Assembly: GCA_963702195.1 (NCBI GenBank)
Contig: OY969725.1
Location: 248,001-312,000, forward strand
Source of the DNA: AC-56 sp963702195
GTDB lineage: Bacteria > Actinomycetota > Thermoleophilia > Solirubrobacterales > 70-9
Length of the DNA: 64,000 nt
Reading direction: 5' to 3'
Shown here: piece after piece, positions 39,306-47,660 of the stretch
Position numbering within the stretch: the stretch's first letter is position 1
How the letters are laid out: each line of letters opens with the position of its first letter
Notes under the pieces: generated by a model
The model's input: only the letters and a program-made list of their open reading frames with translations
What the model was told of the DNA's origin: nothing
Database searches by the model: none
Position numbers and translations under genes: made by a program

Positions 39306-40172
39306 CTATTTGAGGAGCCTGGAAAGGCGACGGTCCTTGAGCACCCGCCCGCCCGTCTGCTCGTCCGGACAGTAGGTGGTCACGTGCTCGGCGAAGTGCA
39401 CGGCCGCCAGCGTCGCGCCGCAGCGCGGGCACGGCTCCCCCTCGCGGCGGTGCACCTGCAGCGGCATCGGGAGCTTGTCGGGCACGACGTCGCCGATCAC
39501 CTCTTCGTAGCGGTCGATGGCGTCGCCAAGCACGTGCGTCGCCTCATGTAGCCGCTCGACCTCCTCGTCGTCGAGCTCCGATCCCTGGCGAAACGGTGAC
39601 AGCGCCGCCTCCCAGAGCAGCTCGTCCACCCACGAGCGCCCGACCCCGGCGATCACGCGCTGGTCTCGAAGCATCGGGTGCAGGTGCCGCGGCTGGGCGA
39701 TCCGGCGCGCGAGCTCCTCGAGCGGAGGCGCTGGCCATGCTTCCGGTCCGAGGGTGGCGACCATCTCGTCGGCCTCGACCTCCGCGGCGGGCATGAGCTT
39801 GGCCCAGGCGCGCTGCTTGGTACCGAACTCGCGCAGGCGGAGCTCGCGCCCGTCCGCGAGCCGCACCAGCACCCGCGAGCTGCGGTCACGCAGCGAGGCC
39901 CGCTTGTCGAACACCTGGAGGCGGCCGGCGGACATCAGGTGGACGAGCATCGCGATCTCCTCGCCGTCGCCATCGGGCTGGGCGAGCTCGACGACCGGCA
40001 TCTTGCCGACGCGCCGGACGCCGGCGATCCGGCGCCCGGTGAGCGCCGCGAGCGGCGGGTCGACGGACTTCAGCGCGACCATTCCGGGGGAGAGGGCCGA
40101 CTCCACCTCGGCGTCCCGGAGCGCCGTGCCCAGCCGGCGGGCGGTGATCTCGACCTCGGGCAGCTCGGGCAT
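39306..40172 (-). CDS. mutM: Fpg/Nei-family DNA glycosylase
   Basis: Bifunctional glycosylase/AP lyase for oxidised purines or related lesions; 288 residues. The catalytic N-terminus MPELPEVE is intact, with GVRRVGKMPVVEL supplying the beta-hairpin Lys, HLMSAGRLQVF, and the helix-two-turn-helix region IAGVGRSWVDELLW. The C-terminal zinc finger reads CPRCG then YCPDEQTGG: the usual fourth Cys is Glu, so the finger may be degenerate. Start ATG 40172, not the upstream ATG at 40211, because the family begins MPELPE and a TAGGCT box lies seven bases upstream. Confidence 0.87.
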   Translation of the reverse strand: MPELPEVEITARRLGTALRDAEVESALSPGMVALKSVDPPLAALTGRRIAGVRRVGKMPVVELAQPDGDGEEIAMLVHLMSAGRLQVFDKRASLRDRSSRVLVRLADGRELRLREFGTKQRAWAKLMPAAEVEADEMVATLGPEAWPAPPLEELARRIAQPRHLHPMLRDQRVIAGVGRSWVDELLWEAALSPFRQGSELDDEEVERLHEATHVLGDAIDRYEEVIGDVVPDKLPMPLQVHRREGEPCPRCGATLAAVHFAEHVTTYCPDEQTGGRVLKDRRLSRLLK

Positions 40173-40179
40173 GCGTCTA

Positions 40180-40185
40180 AGCCTA
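40180..40185 (-). promoter_or_regulatory. -10 box of the leaderless mutM promoter
   Basis: On the minus strand TAGGCT ends seven bases before the mutM ATG; no Shine-Dalgarno is present. Confidence 0.5.
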
Positions 40186-40220
40186 GGCTCGCGGGCACGA
40201 AACACTCGCATCAGCCCACT

Positions 40221-40237
40221 AAACTGTGACCCAGTTC
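40221..40237 (+). promoter_or_regulatory. nadA promoter region with short inverted repeat
   Basis: A TAAACT -10-like box (40221-40226) overlaps the inverted repeat AACTG-TGACC-CAGTT (40223-40237). It may be an operator for NAD-pathway control or chance; the mRNA leader would be about 80 bases. Confidence 0.3.
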
Positions 40238-40311
40238 ATTCACCCGCGCCCATGGGCCGGGCGAACATCAAATTTCGGCGCCGCTCACACGGCCGCGCTC
40301 CGCGTACCCGG

Positions 40312-41343
40312 ATGCATCAACTGCCCACACTCCAGGCACCGCCACCGGAGGCCCTCGCCCCGGATGACATCGAGCGGCTGTCGGAGGAGGTCCGCGCCCT
40401 CGCCGCCGAGCGAAATGCCGTGATCCTCGCCCACAACTACCAGGTGCCGGAGATCCAGGACGTCGCCGACCTCACCGGTGACTCGCTCCAGCTCTCGCGC
40501 GAGGCCGCCGCGACCGAGGCCGACGTGATCGCGTTCTGCGGGGTCCACTTCATGGCCGAGACGGCGTCCGTTCTGTCGCCGGAGAAGAAGGTCCTCATCC
40601 CGGACCCGGACGCCGGCTGCTCGCTGTCGGACTCGATCACCGCCGACCAGCTGCGGGCCTGGAAGGCCGAGCATCCGGGCGCGCTCGTCGTGATGTACGT
40701 CAACACCGCGGCGGAGGTCAAGGCCGAGACGGACTACTGCTGCACGTCGTCCAACGCCGTGCAGGTCGTGCAGCACATCTGGAACGAGCACGGGCCCGAG
40801 ACGGAGATCCTCTTCGGCCCCGACATGTGGCTGGGCTCCTTCGTCGCCCGCCAGCTGGGGCTAACCGAGGACCCCGAGCGCTACGCCCGCTTCTGTGTCT
40901 GGGACGGCGAGTGCCACGTCCACGCCGGCATTCGCCCCGACGACATCGCGGAGATGCGCGCCGAGCATCCCGACGCGGAGTTCCTCATCCACCCGGAGTG
41001 CGGGTGCTCCACCCAGGCGATGGAGTACGTCGCGTCCGGCGATCTCGATCCCGAGGGGGTGCAGATGCTCTCCACCTCGGGCATGCTGCGCCACGTCCGC
41101 GAGCATCCGGACGGCGAGTTCATCGTCGCCACCGAGACCGGGATGCTCTATCCCCTTCAGCAGGTGGCGCCCGAGGCGAACCTGATCGAAGCGAACCGGA
41201 TGGCCTTCTGCAGGTACATGAAGATGATCACGCTGCCGAAGCTCCGCGACTCGCTCCGCAACCTGCGATTCGAGGTCAAGGTGCCCGCTGACGTCGCCGA
41301 GCGCGCGCGGGTGCCGATCGAGCGCATGGTGAGCATTTCCTAG
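40312..41343 (+). CDS. nadA: quinolinate synthase A
   Basis: [4Fe-4S] enzyme condensing iminoaspartate with dihydroxyacetone phosphate to quinolinate; 343 residues. Conserved parts: ILAHNYQVPEIQDVADLTGD, VIAFCGVHFMAETA, NTAAEVKAETDYCCTSSNA (cluster Cys), GPDMWLGSFV, HPECGCS (cluster Cys), STSGMLRHV and EANRMAFCRYMK (third Cys region). The start ATG 40312 is chosen because upstream in-frame sequence is antisense to mutM. Works upstream of NadC (36.0 kb). The NadB oxidase is not seen here. Confidence 0.95.
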   Translation: MHQLPTLQAPPPEALAPDDIERLSEEVRALAAERNAVILAHNYQVPEIQDVADLTGDSLQLSREAAATEADVIAFCGVHFMAETASVLSPEKKVLIPDPDAGCSLSDSITADQLRAWKAEHPGALVVMYVNTAAEVKAETDYCCTSSNAVQVVQHIWNEHGPETEILFGPDMWLGSFVARQLGLTEDPERYARFCVWDGECHVHAGIRPDDIAEMRAEHPDAEFLIHPECGCSTQAMEYVASGDLDPEGVQMLSTSGMLRHVREHPDGEFIVATETGMLYPLQQVAPEANLIEANRMAFCRYMKMITLPKLRDSLRNLRFEVKVPADVAERARVPIERMVSIS

Positions 41344-41393
41344 CGCGCCGAGCACGGAATCCGAGAACCGCGCAACCCGCCGTTCGCCGGTGC

Positions 41394-41399
41394 TAGCTT
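41394..41399 (+). promoter_or_regulatory. -10 box of a leaderless promoter
   Basis: TAGCTT ends six bases before the GTG of the MauE-thioredoxin gene; no Shine-Dalgarno is present. Confidence 0.5.
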
Positions 41400-41405
41400 G
41401 AGCCC

Positions 41406-42296
41406 GTGTTGGGGGTCGTGGCGAGGCTGATCCTGGGGCTAATCCTCGTGGCATCGGCGGTGCTCAAGCTGGCGAGCCCGGCGTCGAGCCGGGCGGCGCT
41501 CGGAACGTTCGAGATCCACGGTGAGCACACCCGCTGGCTGGCCTGGATCCTGCTGATCGCGGTCGAGCTCGGCCTTGCCGTCGAGGTGATCGCCGGAAGC
41601 GACACCGCGGCGTGGCTCGCGGCGGCCTTTCTGGCGTTCTTCGCCGCAGCCCTCGTCGGCGCGATCCTGCGCGGCCGGGCCGGCGCCCCCTGCGCGTGCT
41701 TCGGCTCGCGCTCGACGGTCGGCTGGACCTCGGTGGCCCGGAACCTCGTGCTCGCTGCCTGCTTCGCCCTGCTCCCGCTCCTGCCGGACGGGAACCCCTC
41801 GACCGAGGGTTGGCTGGGGCTCGGCCTGATCGTCGCGCTCGTCGCGTGCGCCGGGCTCGCGGTCGCCGTCCTCGCCCTGGCGCGCGAGGTGGGGATGCTC
41901 CGGCTTCGTCTGGGGCCGGCGTCGGCGCTCGAGATCCCGCACGAGGGACCGGAGCTCGGACGGCGGGTTCCGCTGGTCGATCGCTTCCCCGGCCTGCCCG
42001 CGGAGGGGGTCGGCCTCGCGGTGTTCGCGTCGGAGGCCTGCCACGTGTGCCGCGGCCTGGCGCCGGCGATCGCCAGCCTGGGCGGCGAGCAGGACCTCAA
42101 CGTCGAGGTCTTCGACGAGTCCTTCGACTCCGACGTGTGGGAGGAGTACGCGATCCCCGGCAGCCCATACGCGATCGCGCTGGACGCCGATGGCATCGTC
42201 CTCGCCAAGGGGACGTTCAACAACCTGGCACAGCTCGAGAGCGTCGTCGGAACGGCGAGCCGCCGGCGCGCGAACCTGGAGGCCAGGTACAACTGA
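41406..42296 (+). CDS. MauE-like membrane domain fused to a thioredoxin-like domain
   Basis: A 296-residue protein. Residues 1-165 form a four-to-five-helix MauE/DoxX-like domain containing the family motif APCACFG after helix 3. After another helix the C-terminal 110 residues look like a TlpA-type thioredoxin fold with a CxxC (ASEACHVCRGLAP) and the cis-Pro region IPGSPYAIALDADG. MauE is needed for making tryptophylquinone enzymes and may pass redox equivalents. The fusion suggests a membrane relay that reduces or oxidises exported disulfides. No mau structural genes are present, so the client is unknown. Confidence 0.78.
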   Translation: MLGVVARLILGLILVASAVLKLASPASSRAALGTFEIHGEHTRWLAWILLIAVELGLAVEVIAGSDTAAWLAAAFLAFFAAALVGAILRGRAGAPCACFGSRSTVGWTSVARNLVLAACFALLPLLPDGNPSTEGWLGLGLIVALVACAGLAVAVLALAREVGMLRLRLGPASALEIPHEGPELGRRVPLVDRFPGLPAEGVGLAVFASEACHVCRGLAPAIASLGGEQDLNVEVFDESFDSDVWEEYAIPGSPYAIALDADGIVLAKGTFNNLAQLESVVGTASRRRANLEARYN

Positions 42297-42406
42297 TGGC
42301 TCGCGGCGGGGGCCGGACGCGCCAAACCCCGCTCGTTGCGGCGATTCGGTCGGTCGGTTCCGTCCATGAGCACTCATAGGCTGGCGATGCTCGTGGCAAG
42401 TAACGC

Positions 42407-42412
42407 TAATCT
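42407..42412 (+). promoter_or_regulatory. -10 box of a leaderless promoter
   Basis: TAATCT ends seven bases before the chosen GTG of the transketolase N-subunit gene. Confidence 0.5.
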
Positions 42413-42419
42413 CGCCGCC

Positions 42420-43355
42420 GTGAGGCACCTGACGCCGGTTCCGGATCCCAAGCCGCCGCCCAGGCTCGCCGAGCGGGGTGAGGCGCAGCCGAGCATCGCC
42501 GAGCTCGAGCGCTGGGCGACCGTCCTGCGCGTCGACTGCGTGCGGATGCTCGCGGTCGCCAAGTCGGGTCACCTCGACTCCTCGCTGTCGGCGGCGGACA
42601 TCGTCACCGCGCTCTACTACCGGGTCCTTCGCCACGACCCGGACAACCCGGACTGGCCGGAGCGCGACCGCTTCGTCCTCTGCAAGGGCCATGCGGCGCC
42701 GATCCAGTACGCGGCGCTCGCGCAGCACTCCTACTTCCCGCTCGAGGACCTCATGGGGCTCCGCCAGATCGGCGCCCAGCTCCAGGGCCACCCCGACATG
42801 CGGCGCACGCCGGGGATCGAGGTCTCGACCGGCTCGCTCGGGCAGGGGCTCTCGATGTGCCTGGGCATCGCCCTCGCGCTGCGTCTCGACGGCCTCGACG
42901 AGACCGCCCAGGTCTTCGGTGTGCTCTCCGACGGCGACTGCCAGGAGGGCCAGACGTGGGAGGCCGCGACGGCCGCGGTCCACTTCGGCGTCCCAAACAT
43001 CACGGCGGTCGTCGACTACAACCACCTCCAGACCGACGGGACCACCGAGGAGGTCATGGACATCGGCGACATGCGGGCCAAGTTCGAGGCCTTCGGGTGG
43101 GACACCGTCGAGATCGACGGCCACGACATGGAGCAGGTGACCGATGCGCTGGAGCGCAGCCGCACCCTCCGCAAGCCGGCGGCGATCATCGCCCAGACGA
43201 CCAAGGGCAAAGGGGTCTCGACGATGGAGGGTCGGTTCGGCTTCCACGGCAAGGCGGCGGTCAGCCCGGAGTTCGCCGCCGAGGCGTTGGAGGAGCTCAC
43301 GACTCGTCTCGAGGAGCAGACGACCGCGCTCCAGGCGGCGAGGAACGAGGAGTAG
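42420..43355 (+). CDS. transketolase, N-terminal (thiamine-diphosphate) subunit
   Basis: Split transketolase: this 311-residue chain carries the ThDP pyrophosphate domain. Signatures: VAKSGHLDSSLSAADIVTALY, DRFVLCKGHAAPIQYAAL, VSTGSLGQGLSMCLGIALA, LSDGDCQEGQTWEA (metal-binding GDG-like) and NHLQTDGTTEEV. The frame is open upstream to ATGs at 42366 and 42387, but a TAATCT box seven bases before GTG 42420 favours a leaderless start there. The partner C-terminal subunit follows after 170 bp, an unusually long and structured spacer. Confidence 0.88.
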   Translation: MRHLTPVPDPKPPPRLAERGEAQPSIAELERWATVLRVDCVRMLAVAKSGHLDSSLSAADIVTALYYRVLRHDPDNPDWPERDRFVLCKGHAAPIQYAALAQHSYFPLEDLMGLRQIGAQLQGHPDMRRTPGIEVSTGSLGQGLSMCLGIALALRLDGLDETAQVFGVLSDGDCQEGQTWEAATAAVHFGVPNITAVVDYNHLQTDGTTEEVMDIGDMRAKFEAFGWDTVEIDGHDMEQVTDALERSRTLRKPAAIIAQTTKGKGVSTMEGRFGFHGKAAVSPEFAAEALEELTTRLEEQTTALQAARNEE

Positions 43356-43409
43356 ATGCCAGCCGAGGTGAAGCTTCCATCGGCACGAGTGGGGCGGCGT
43401 CATGCGGCT

Positions 43410-43462
43410 GCAAACCGTCGCCTGGCCGCGTCCTCGGGTTTGCCTTTGCCGCCAGCAAAGGC
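43410..43462 (+). promoter_or_regulatory. structured spacer between transketolase subunit genes
   Basis: Two overlapping hairpins share bases 43442-43443: GCAAACC (43410-43416) with GGTTTGC (43437-43443), and a perfect 8-bp stem GCCTTTGC/GCAAAGGC with loop CGCCA (43442-43462). The overlap makes them alternatives, as in attenuators. Function is inferred. Confidence 0.45.
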
Positions 43463-43524
43463 TGCACCCTGCGTCCTTGCCAGTCTCGGTTTTCGCTCGC
43501 CTGAACACCACCCCACCCGTGACG

Positions 43525-44517
43525 ATGGAAGCTAAGACCGAGCCGACCGCGACCCGAGCGGGCTACGGGGAAGCGCTGGCCGACCTCGGCGAGGCGCACG
43601 AGGAGGTCGTGGCCCTCGATGCCGACCTCGCGAGCTCGACCCAGGCGATCAAGTTCGGCAAGACGTTCCCCGAGAGGTTCTTCAACGTCGGCGCCGCGGA
43701 GGCGAACATGATGTCGATGGCCTGCGGCCTCGCCGCGACGGGAAAGGTCCCTTACTGCTCCACCTTCGCGATCTTCGCCTCCGGCCGCGCGTACGACCAG
43801 GTTCGCCTCGGGATCGCGCACAACGAGCTGAAGGTGCGGATCGGCGCGTCGCACGGCGGCGTCTCGCTCGGCGAGGACGGCGCGTCCCACCAGATGATCG
43901 AGGACATCGCGCTGATGCGGGCGATGCCGCGGATGACCGTCGTGGTCCCAGCCGACTACAACCAGGCATACCGCGCGACCGCGGAGTCGTACGAGCGTGA
44001 GGAGCCGATGTACCTTCGCTTCGGGCGCCCGGCGACGCCGATCGTCTACGAGGACATCCCCGAGACGCTCGGCGACGGCGTGGACGTCGTGCGTGAGGGC
44101 AAGGACATCACCCTGATCGCCACCGGCCACATGGTCTGGAGGGCGATGGAGGCGGCCGAGTCGCTCGAGGCCGAGGACGGGGTCGAGGCCGAGGTCCTGA
44201 ACGTCTCCATCGTCAAGCCGCTTCACTCCGAGACCATCCTCGAGTCGCTCGGCAAGACCGGGGTGGGAGTGACGGCCGAGGAGCACCGCGTGGTCGGCGG
44301 TCTCGCCGACGCCGTCCGCCAGGTGGCGGCCGAGCAGCACCCGGTGCCGATCTTCGCCGTCGGCATGGGCGACGAGTTCGGGATCTCCGGGACGGGCGAG
44401 GCCTGCATGGAGCACTTCGGCCTCACGCCGCGCGGCATCGCGGACCGGGCCCGCGAGGCGCTTGTCCTCAAGCCGATCGTCTCGCGCCCGCCGCTCTTCG
44501 GCCCTGAGTGGACCTAG
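43525..44517 (+). CDS. transketolase, C-terminal subunit
   Basis: A 330-residue chain with the pyrimidine-binding domain of transketolase (VVALDADLASSTQAIKFG, RFFNVGAAEANMMSMACGLA with the catalytic Glu, YCSTFAIFASGRAYDQVR, ASHGGVSLGEDGASHQMIED) and the C-terminal transketolase domain (LIATGHMVWRAMEAAESL, VTAEEHRVVGGLADAV). It completes the enzyme with the upstream subunit for pentose-phosphate interconversion or a related ketol transfer. ATG 43525 is chosen; a GTG two codons earlier is possible. The preceding spacer has no other gene. Confidence 0.9.
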   Translation: MEAKTEPTATRAGYGEALADLGEAHEEVVALDADLASSTQAIKFGKTFPERFFNVGAAEANMMSMACGLAATGKVPYCSTFAIFASGRAYDQVRLGIAHNELKVRIGASHGGVSLGEDGASHQMIEDIALMRAMPRMTVVVPADYNQAYRATAESYEREEPMYLRFGRPATPIVYEDIPETLGDGVDVVREGKDITLIATGHMVWRAMEAAESLEAEDGVEAEVLNVSIVKPLHSETILESLGKTGVGVTAEEHRVVGGLADAVRQVAAEQHPVPIFAVGMGDEFGISGTGEACMEHFGLTPRGIADRAREALVLKPIVSRPPLFGPEWT

Positions 44518-44678
44518 ATCTAGCGCCGGGTCGGCATCCGCGCAGCGCGCAAATTCGCGTGCAAGTGTGAAGGACCGCTAACGATCTTCGCTACGCTTTC
44601 GCGGCTTCGTCGCGCAAGCCCGAGTGCAGGGAGCTCGGTGGCAAGGAATGCGCGGCGCATCGAAGAAAGACGCTCGCG

Positions 44679-45554
44679 ATGGCGCTACTTCCGACACGCA
44701 GACGGCGCAAACGCGCCGCCGAGGGCCGCACCGAGCGGTCCCGCGATGGTGCGCCCGCCGCTGCGGCGCGGCCGCCGATCGTCGAGCTTCGGGACGCCAC
44801 CGTCGTCTATCCCGGCGGGCACGTTGCCCTCGAGCGAGTGTCGTTCGGCATTCAGCGCGGTGAGTTCGTCTTCGTGGTCGGGCCCACCGGCTGTGGCAAG
44901 TCGACGCTCATCAGGACGCTGATCGGCGAGGTCAGGGCCGCGAGCGGCCAGGTGCTGATCGCGGGCCACGACGTCGACCGCCTCCGGAAGGGCCGCATTC
45001 CCCACCTGCGGCGCCGGATCGGGACCGTGTTCCAGGACTTCAAGCTGCTTCCCAACCGCACCGTCTACGACAACGTCGCCTACACGCTCAAGGTCACCGG
45101 CGCCGGGCGGGGCGACATCCGGCGCAAGGTCCCAGAGATCCTGAGGCTGGTTGGCCTCCAGGGCAAGGTCCACAACTACCCCGACCAGCTCTCCGGCGGC
45201 GAGCAGCAGCGCGTTGCGATCGCCCGCGCGTTCGTGAACCACCCGCCGCTGCTGCTCGCGGACGAGCCGACGGGCAACCTCGACCCCGAGACCGCGATCG
45301 GAATCATGCAGCTGCTCTACCGGATCAACCGCACCGGGACCACGGTTCTGGTGGTCACTCACAACCGCGAGATGGTCGACAAGATGCGCCGCCGGGTGCT
45401 CGCGCTCGACGAGGGCCGGCTGGTGCGCGATCAGGTGACGGCCACGTACGACGAGGAGTCAACCAGTGAGTTCGCGGTCCGCGTGCGCGCCGAGATGGGC
45501 GTCCGCGAGGGCCACACCAACGGCGAGGCCGCGGCGAGCCCGCCCAGGAGCTGA
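44679..45554 (+). CDS. ftsE: cell division ATP-binding protein FtsE
   Basis: ABC ATPase of the FtsEX complex, which activates wall hydrolases at the septum; 291 residues. Walker A VVGPTGCGKST, Q-loop TVFQDFKLLPNRTVYDNVAY (the FtsE-specific FKLL motif), signature LSGGEQQR, Walker B LLLADEPTGNLD and switch His in VVVTHNRE. About 33 residues precede the ABC domain, longer than usual and Arg/Ala-rich; a later start is possible. ftsX follows after one base. The M23 coiled-coil peptidase at 20.7 kb is a plausible extracellular partner. Confidence 0.93.
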   Translation: MALLPTRRRRKRAAEGRTERSRDGAPAAAARPPIVELRDATVVYPGGHVALERVSFGIQRGEFVFVVGPTGCGKSTLIRTLIGEVRAASGQVLIAGHDVDRLRKGRIPHLRRRIGTVFQDFKLLPNRTVYDNVAYTLKVTGAGRGDIRRKVPEILRLVGLQGKVHNYPDQLSGGEQQRVAIARAFVNHPPLLLADEPTGNLDPETAIGIMQLLYRINRTGTTVLVVTHNREMVDKMRRRVLALDEGRLVRDQVTATYDEESTSEFAVRVRAEMGVREGHTNGEAAASPPRS

Positions 45555-45555
45555 C

Positions 45556-46470
45556 GTGGGCCGAATCTTCTTCTTCATCGCCGAGGCCTTCCGCGCGCTG
45601 CGCCGCAGTGCCTCCCCCAGCCTCGCCGCGATCGTCACGGTTGTCATGACCACCCTGCTGCTGGGCATCTTCATCCCGGTCATCAAGGCGAGCTCGACCA
45701 CGACCCAGAACGTGCAGTCCCAGCTCGCGCTCTACGTCTACATGTTCCCTGACTCCACCACCAAGCAGGCGAAGGCGGCCCAGAAGGAGATCAACAAGAT
45801 TCCGCACGTGGAGCGAACCGACTTCGTCTCCAAGCAGGAGGGACTGAAGCAGCTCCGCACCGAGATCGGCAAGGGCCCGATCGGCCAGGGGATCACGCAG
45901 CTCCACGGGAAGAACCCGCTGCCCCTGGCGATCGTCGTCCACCCTGACAACGCCGACAACCTTCGCTCGATCCAGGACGCGATCGTCCCGTCGGGGTCGA
46001 ACGGCAAGCCCAAGCCGATCAGCCCGGCCATCGAGGAGGTCAACAACGGTCAGAAGGCCGCGAACACGATCCGCACGGTCACGAACGCGGTCAAGATCAT
46101 CCTCTCGGTGATCGCCGTCCTGCTGCTGATCATCTCCCTGATGCTGATCGCCAACACGATCCGCCTGTCGATCTACGCCCGGCGGCGTGAGGTCGAGGTC
46201 ATGCGCCTCGTGGGAGCGACCAACTGGTTCATTCGCTGGCCGTTCGTGATCGAAGGGCTCATCGTGGGACTCACCGGCGCGGGCATCGCGGTGGGGATGC
46301 TGTACGTCGGGAAGGTGATGATCATCGACCCGCTCTCGAAGAACTTCGCCTTGATCGACAACTTCTCTACTGTTGGGTTCGTGCCCCTGATCATCGTCTT
46401 GCTGGCGGCGTCGGTCGTCGTTTCCATGCTCGGAAGCGGCATCACGCTGCGCCGCTTCCTCCGCATTTGA
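45556..46470 (+). CDS. ftsX: cell division protein FtsX
   Basis: Membrane subunit of FtsEX, 304 residues: a cytoplasmic start (VGRIFFFIAEAFRALRRS), helix 1 (ASPSLAAIVTVVMTTLLLGI), a large extracellular loop (about 45-165, including VYMFPDSTTKQAKAAQ, a typical FtsX hydrolase-binding domain) and three C-terminal helices with the FtsX-domain RRREVEVMRLVGATNWFIRWPF split over helices 2-3. GTG start directly after ftsE; the stop overlaps the TTG start of the next gene. Confidence 0.93.
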   Translation: MGRIFFFIAEAFRALRRSASPSLAAIVTVVMTTLLLGIFIPVIKASSTTTQNVQSQLALYVYMFPDSTTKQAKAAQKEINKIPHVERTDFVSKQEGLKQLRTEIGKGPIGQGITQLHGKNPLPLAIVVHPDNADNLRSIQDAIVPSGSNGKPKPISPAIEEVNNGQKAANTIRTVTNAVKIILSVIAVLLLIISLMLIANTIRLSIYARRREVEVMRLVGATNWFIRWPFVIEGLIVGLTGAGIAVGMLYVGKVMIIDPLSKNFALIDNFSTVGFVPLIIVLLAASVVVSMLGSGITLRRFLRI

Positions 46471-47660
46471 GCGACCCCCGGGCTCACGGCAGCGGGCGCT
46501 TCATCCTGGGCTTCGCCACCGGGGCGATCGCCGCCGCGGTGGTGGCAGTCGGAATCGTCGCGCTGACCGGCGGCTTCAACTCCTCGTCCAGCACCTCCTC
46601 CGACGCCCAGGACGTGATCGAGCAGAACTACTTCAGGTCCGTCCACTCCTCACTGCTCCAGAACTCGTCCGTCGACGGGATGATCTCGACGCTCAAGAAG
46701 CGCTACGACGACAAGTTCTCCCACTACTTCGACCCCAAGGAGCTCCGCCAGTTCGACCAGTCCAACTCCGGGCAGTTCTCCGGCGTCGGGCTGACGGTCC
46801 ATGGCGTGAAACACCGGGGGCTGGAGGTGTCGAGCGTCCTGCCGGACAGCCCGGCCAAGCGCGCCGGACTGCGGCCCGACGACCTGATCGTCCGGGTGGA
46901 CGGCAAGTCGATCGCAGGAGTGGGCGAGGACGTCGCGGCCTCGCGGATCAAGGGGCCGCCCGGCACGCCGGTGACGCTCACGATCCGCTCGGGCGGCAAC
47001 GGCAAGCCCCACGAGGTGCACCTCAAGCGCGCCTCGGTGAAGCTCCCGGTCGCGCAGGGCCACATACTGCACGCCGGCCCCACGAAGGTCGGCTACGTGC
47101 ACTTCGCCACCTTCAGCACGGGGTCGCACGGCGAGCTCGCCGCGGCGATCCAGCGTTTGGACCAGCAGGGCGCCAAGGGACTGGTGCTGGACCTGCGGGG
47201 CAACCCCGGCGGGCAGCTGAACGAGTCGGTCCGCGCGGCGAGCCTGTTCCTGAAGAAGGGTCAGCGCGTGGTCTCCACACGGAGCCGTACGCAGGGCACC
47301 AAGGTCTACGACGCCATCGGAGACCAGCTGCCCAAGATGCCGATCGTCGTCCTGATCGACCACAACAGCGCGTCCGCGGCCGAGATCCTCGCCTCGGCGC
47401 TGGCGGAGCACCACGTGGCGACCACCGTCGGGACGCAGTCGTTCGGCAAGGGGACGTTCCAGGAGGTCATCCGCGTGGACGGAGGCGGGGCGCTCGACCT
47501 CACCGTGGGGCGCTACTTCACGGCTGACGGCACCTCGCTGCTCGGCAAGGGGATCACGCCCGACGTCGAGGTCCAGAACAAGAAGGGCACCAAGCAGGAC
47601 GAGCAGCTGAAGAAGGCGCTCTCGGTGCTGGCCGAGAACATCTCCGTCGAGAACCGGTGA
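46467..47660 (+). CDS. C-terminal processing peptidase (S41 family)
   Basis: Periplasm-facing or wall-facing serine protease of 397 residues: N-terminal membrane anchor (FILGFATGAIAAAVVAVGIV), a helical region, a PDZ domain (about 108-195; FSGVGLTVHG, PAKRAGLRPDDLIVRVDGKS) and the S41 catalytic domain with Ser in DHNSASAAEILASAL and Lys in GTQSFGKGTFQE. The TTG start overlaps the ftsX stop (TTGA), so it is coupled to ftsEX. CtpA-type proteases often degrade wall hydrolases or process envelope proteins. Its own stop overlaps the rnr start. Confidence 0.92.
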   Translation: MSDPRAHGSGRFILGFATGAIAAAVVAVGIVALTGGFNSSSSTSSDAQDVIEQNYFRSVHSSLLQNSSVDGMISTLKKRYDDKFSHYFDPKELRQFDQSNSGQFSGVGLTVHGVKHRGLEVSSVLPDSPAKRAGLRPDDLIVRVDGKSIAGVGEDVAASRIKGPPGTPVTLTIRSGGNGKPHEVHLKRASVKLPVAQGHILHAGPTKVGYVHFATFSTGSHGELAAAIQRLDQQGAKGLVLDLRGNPGGQLNESVRAASLFLKKGQRVVSTRSRTQGTKVYDAIGDQLPKMPIVVLIDHNSASAAEILASALAEHHVATTVGTQSFGKGTFQEVIRVDGGGALDLTVGRYFTADGTSLLGKGITPDVEVQNKKGTKQDEQLKKALSVLAENISVENR

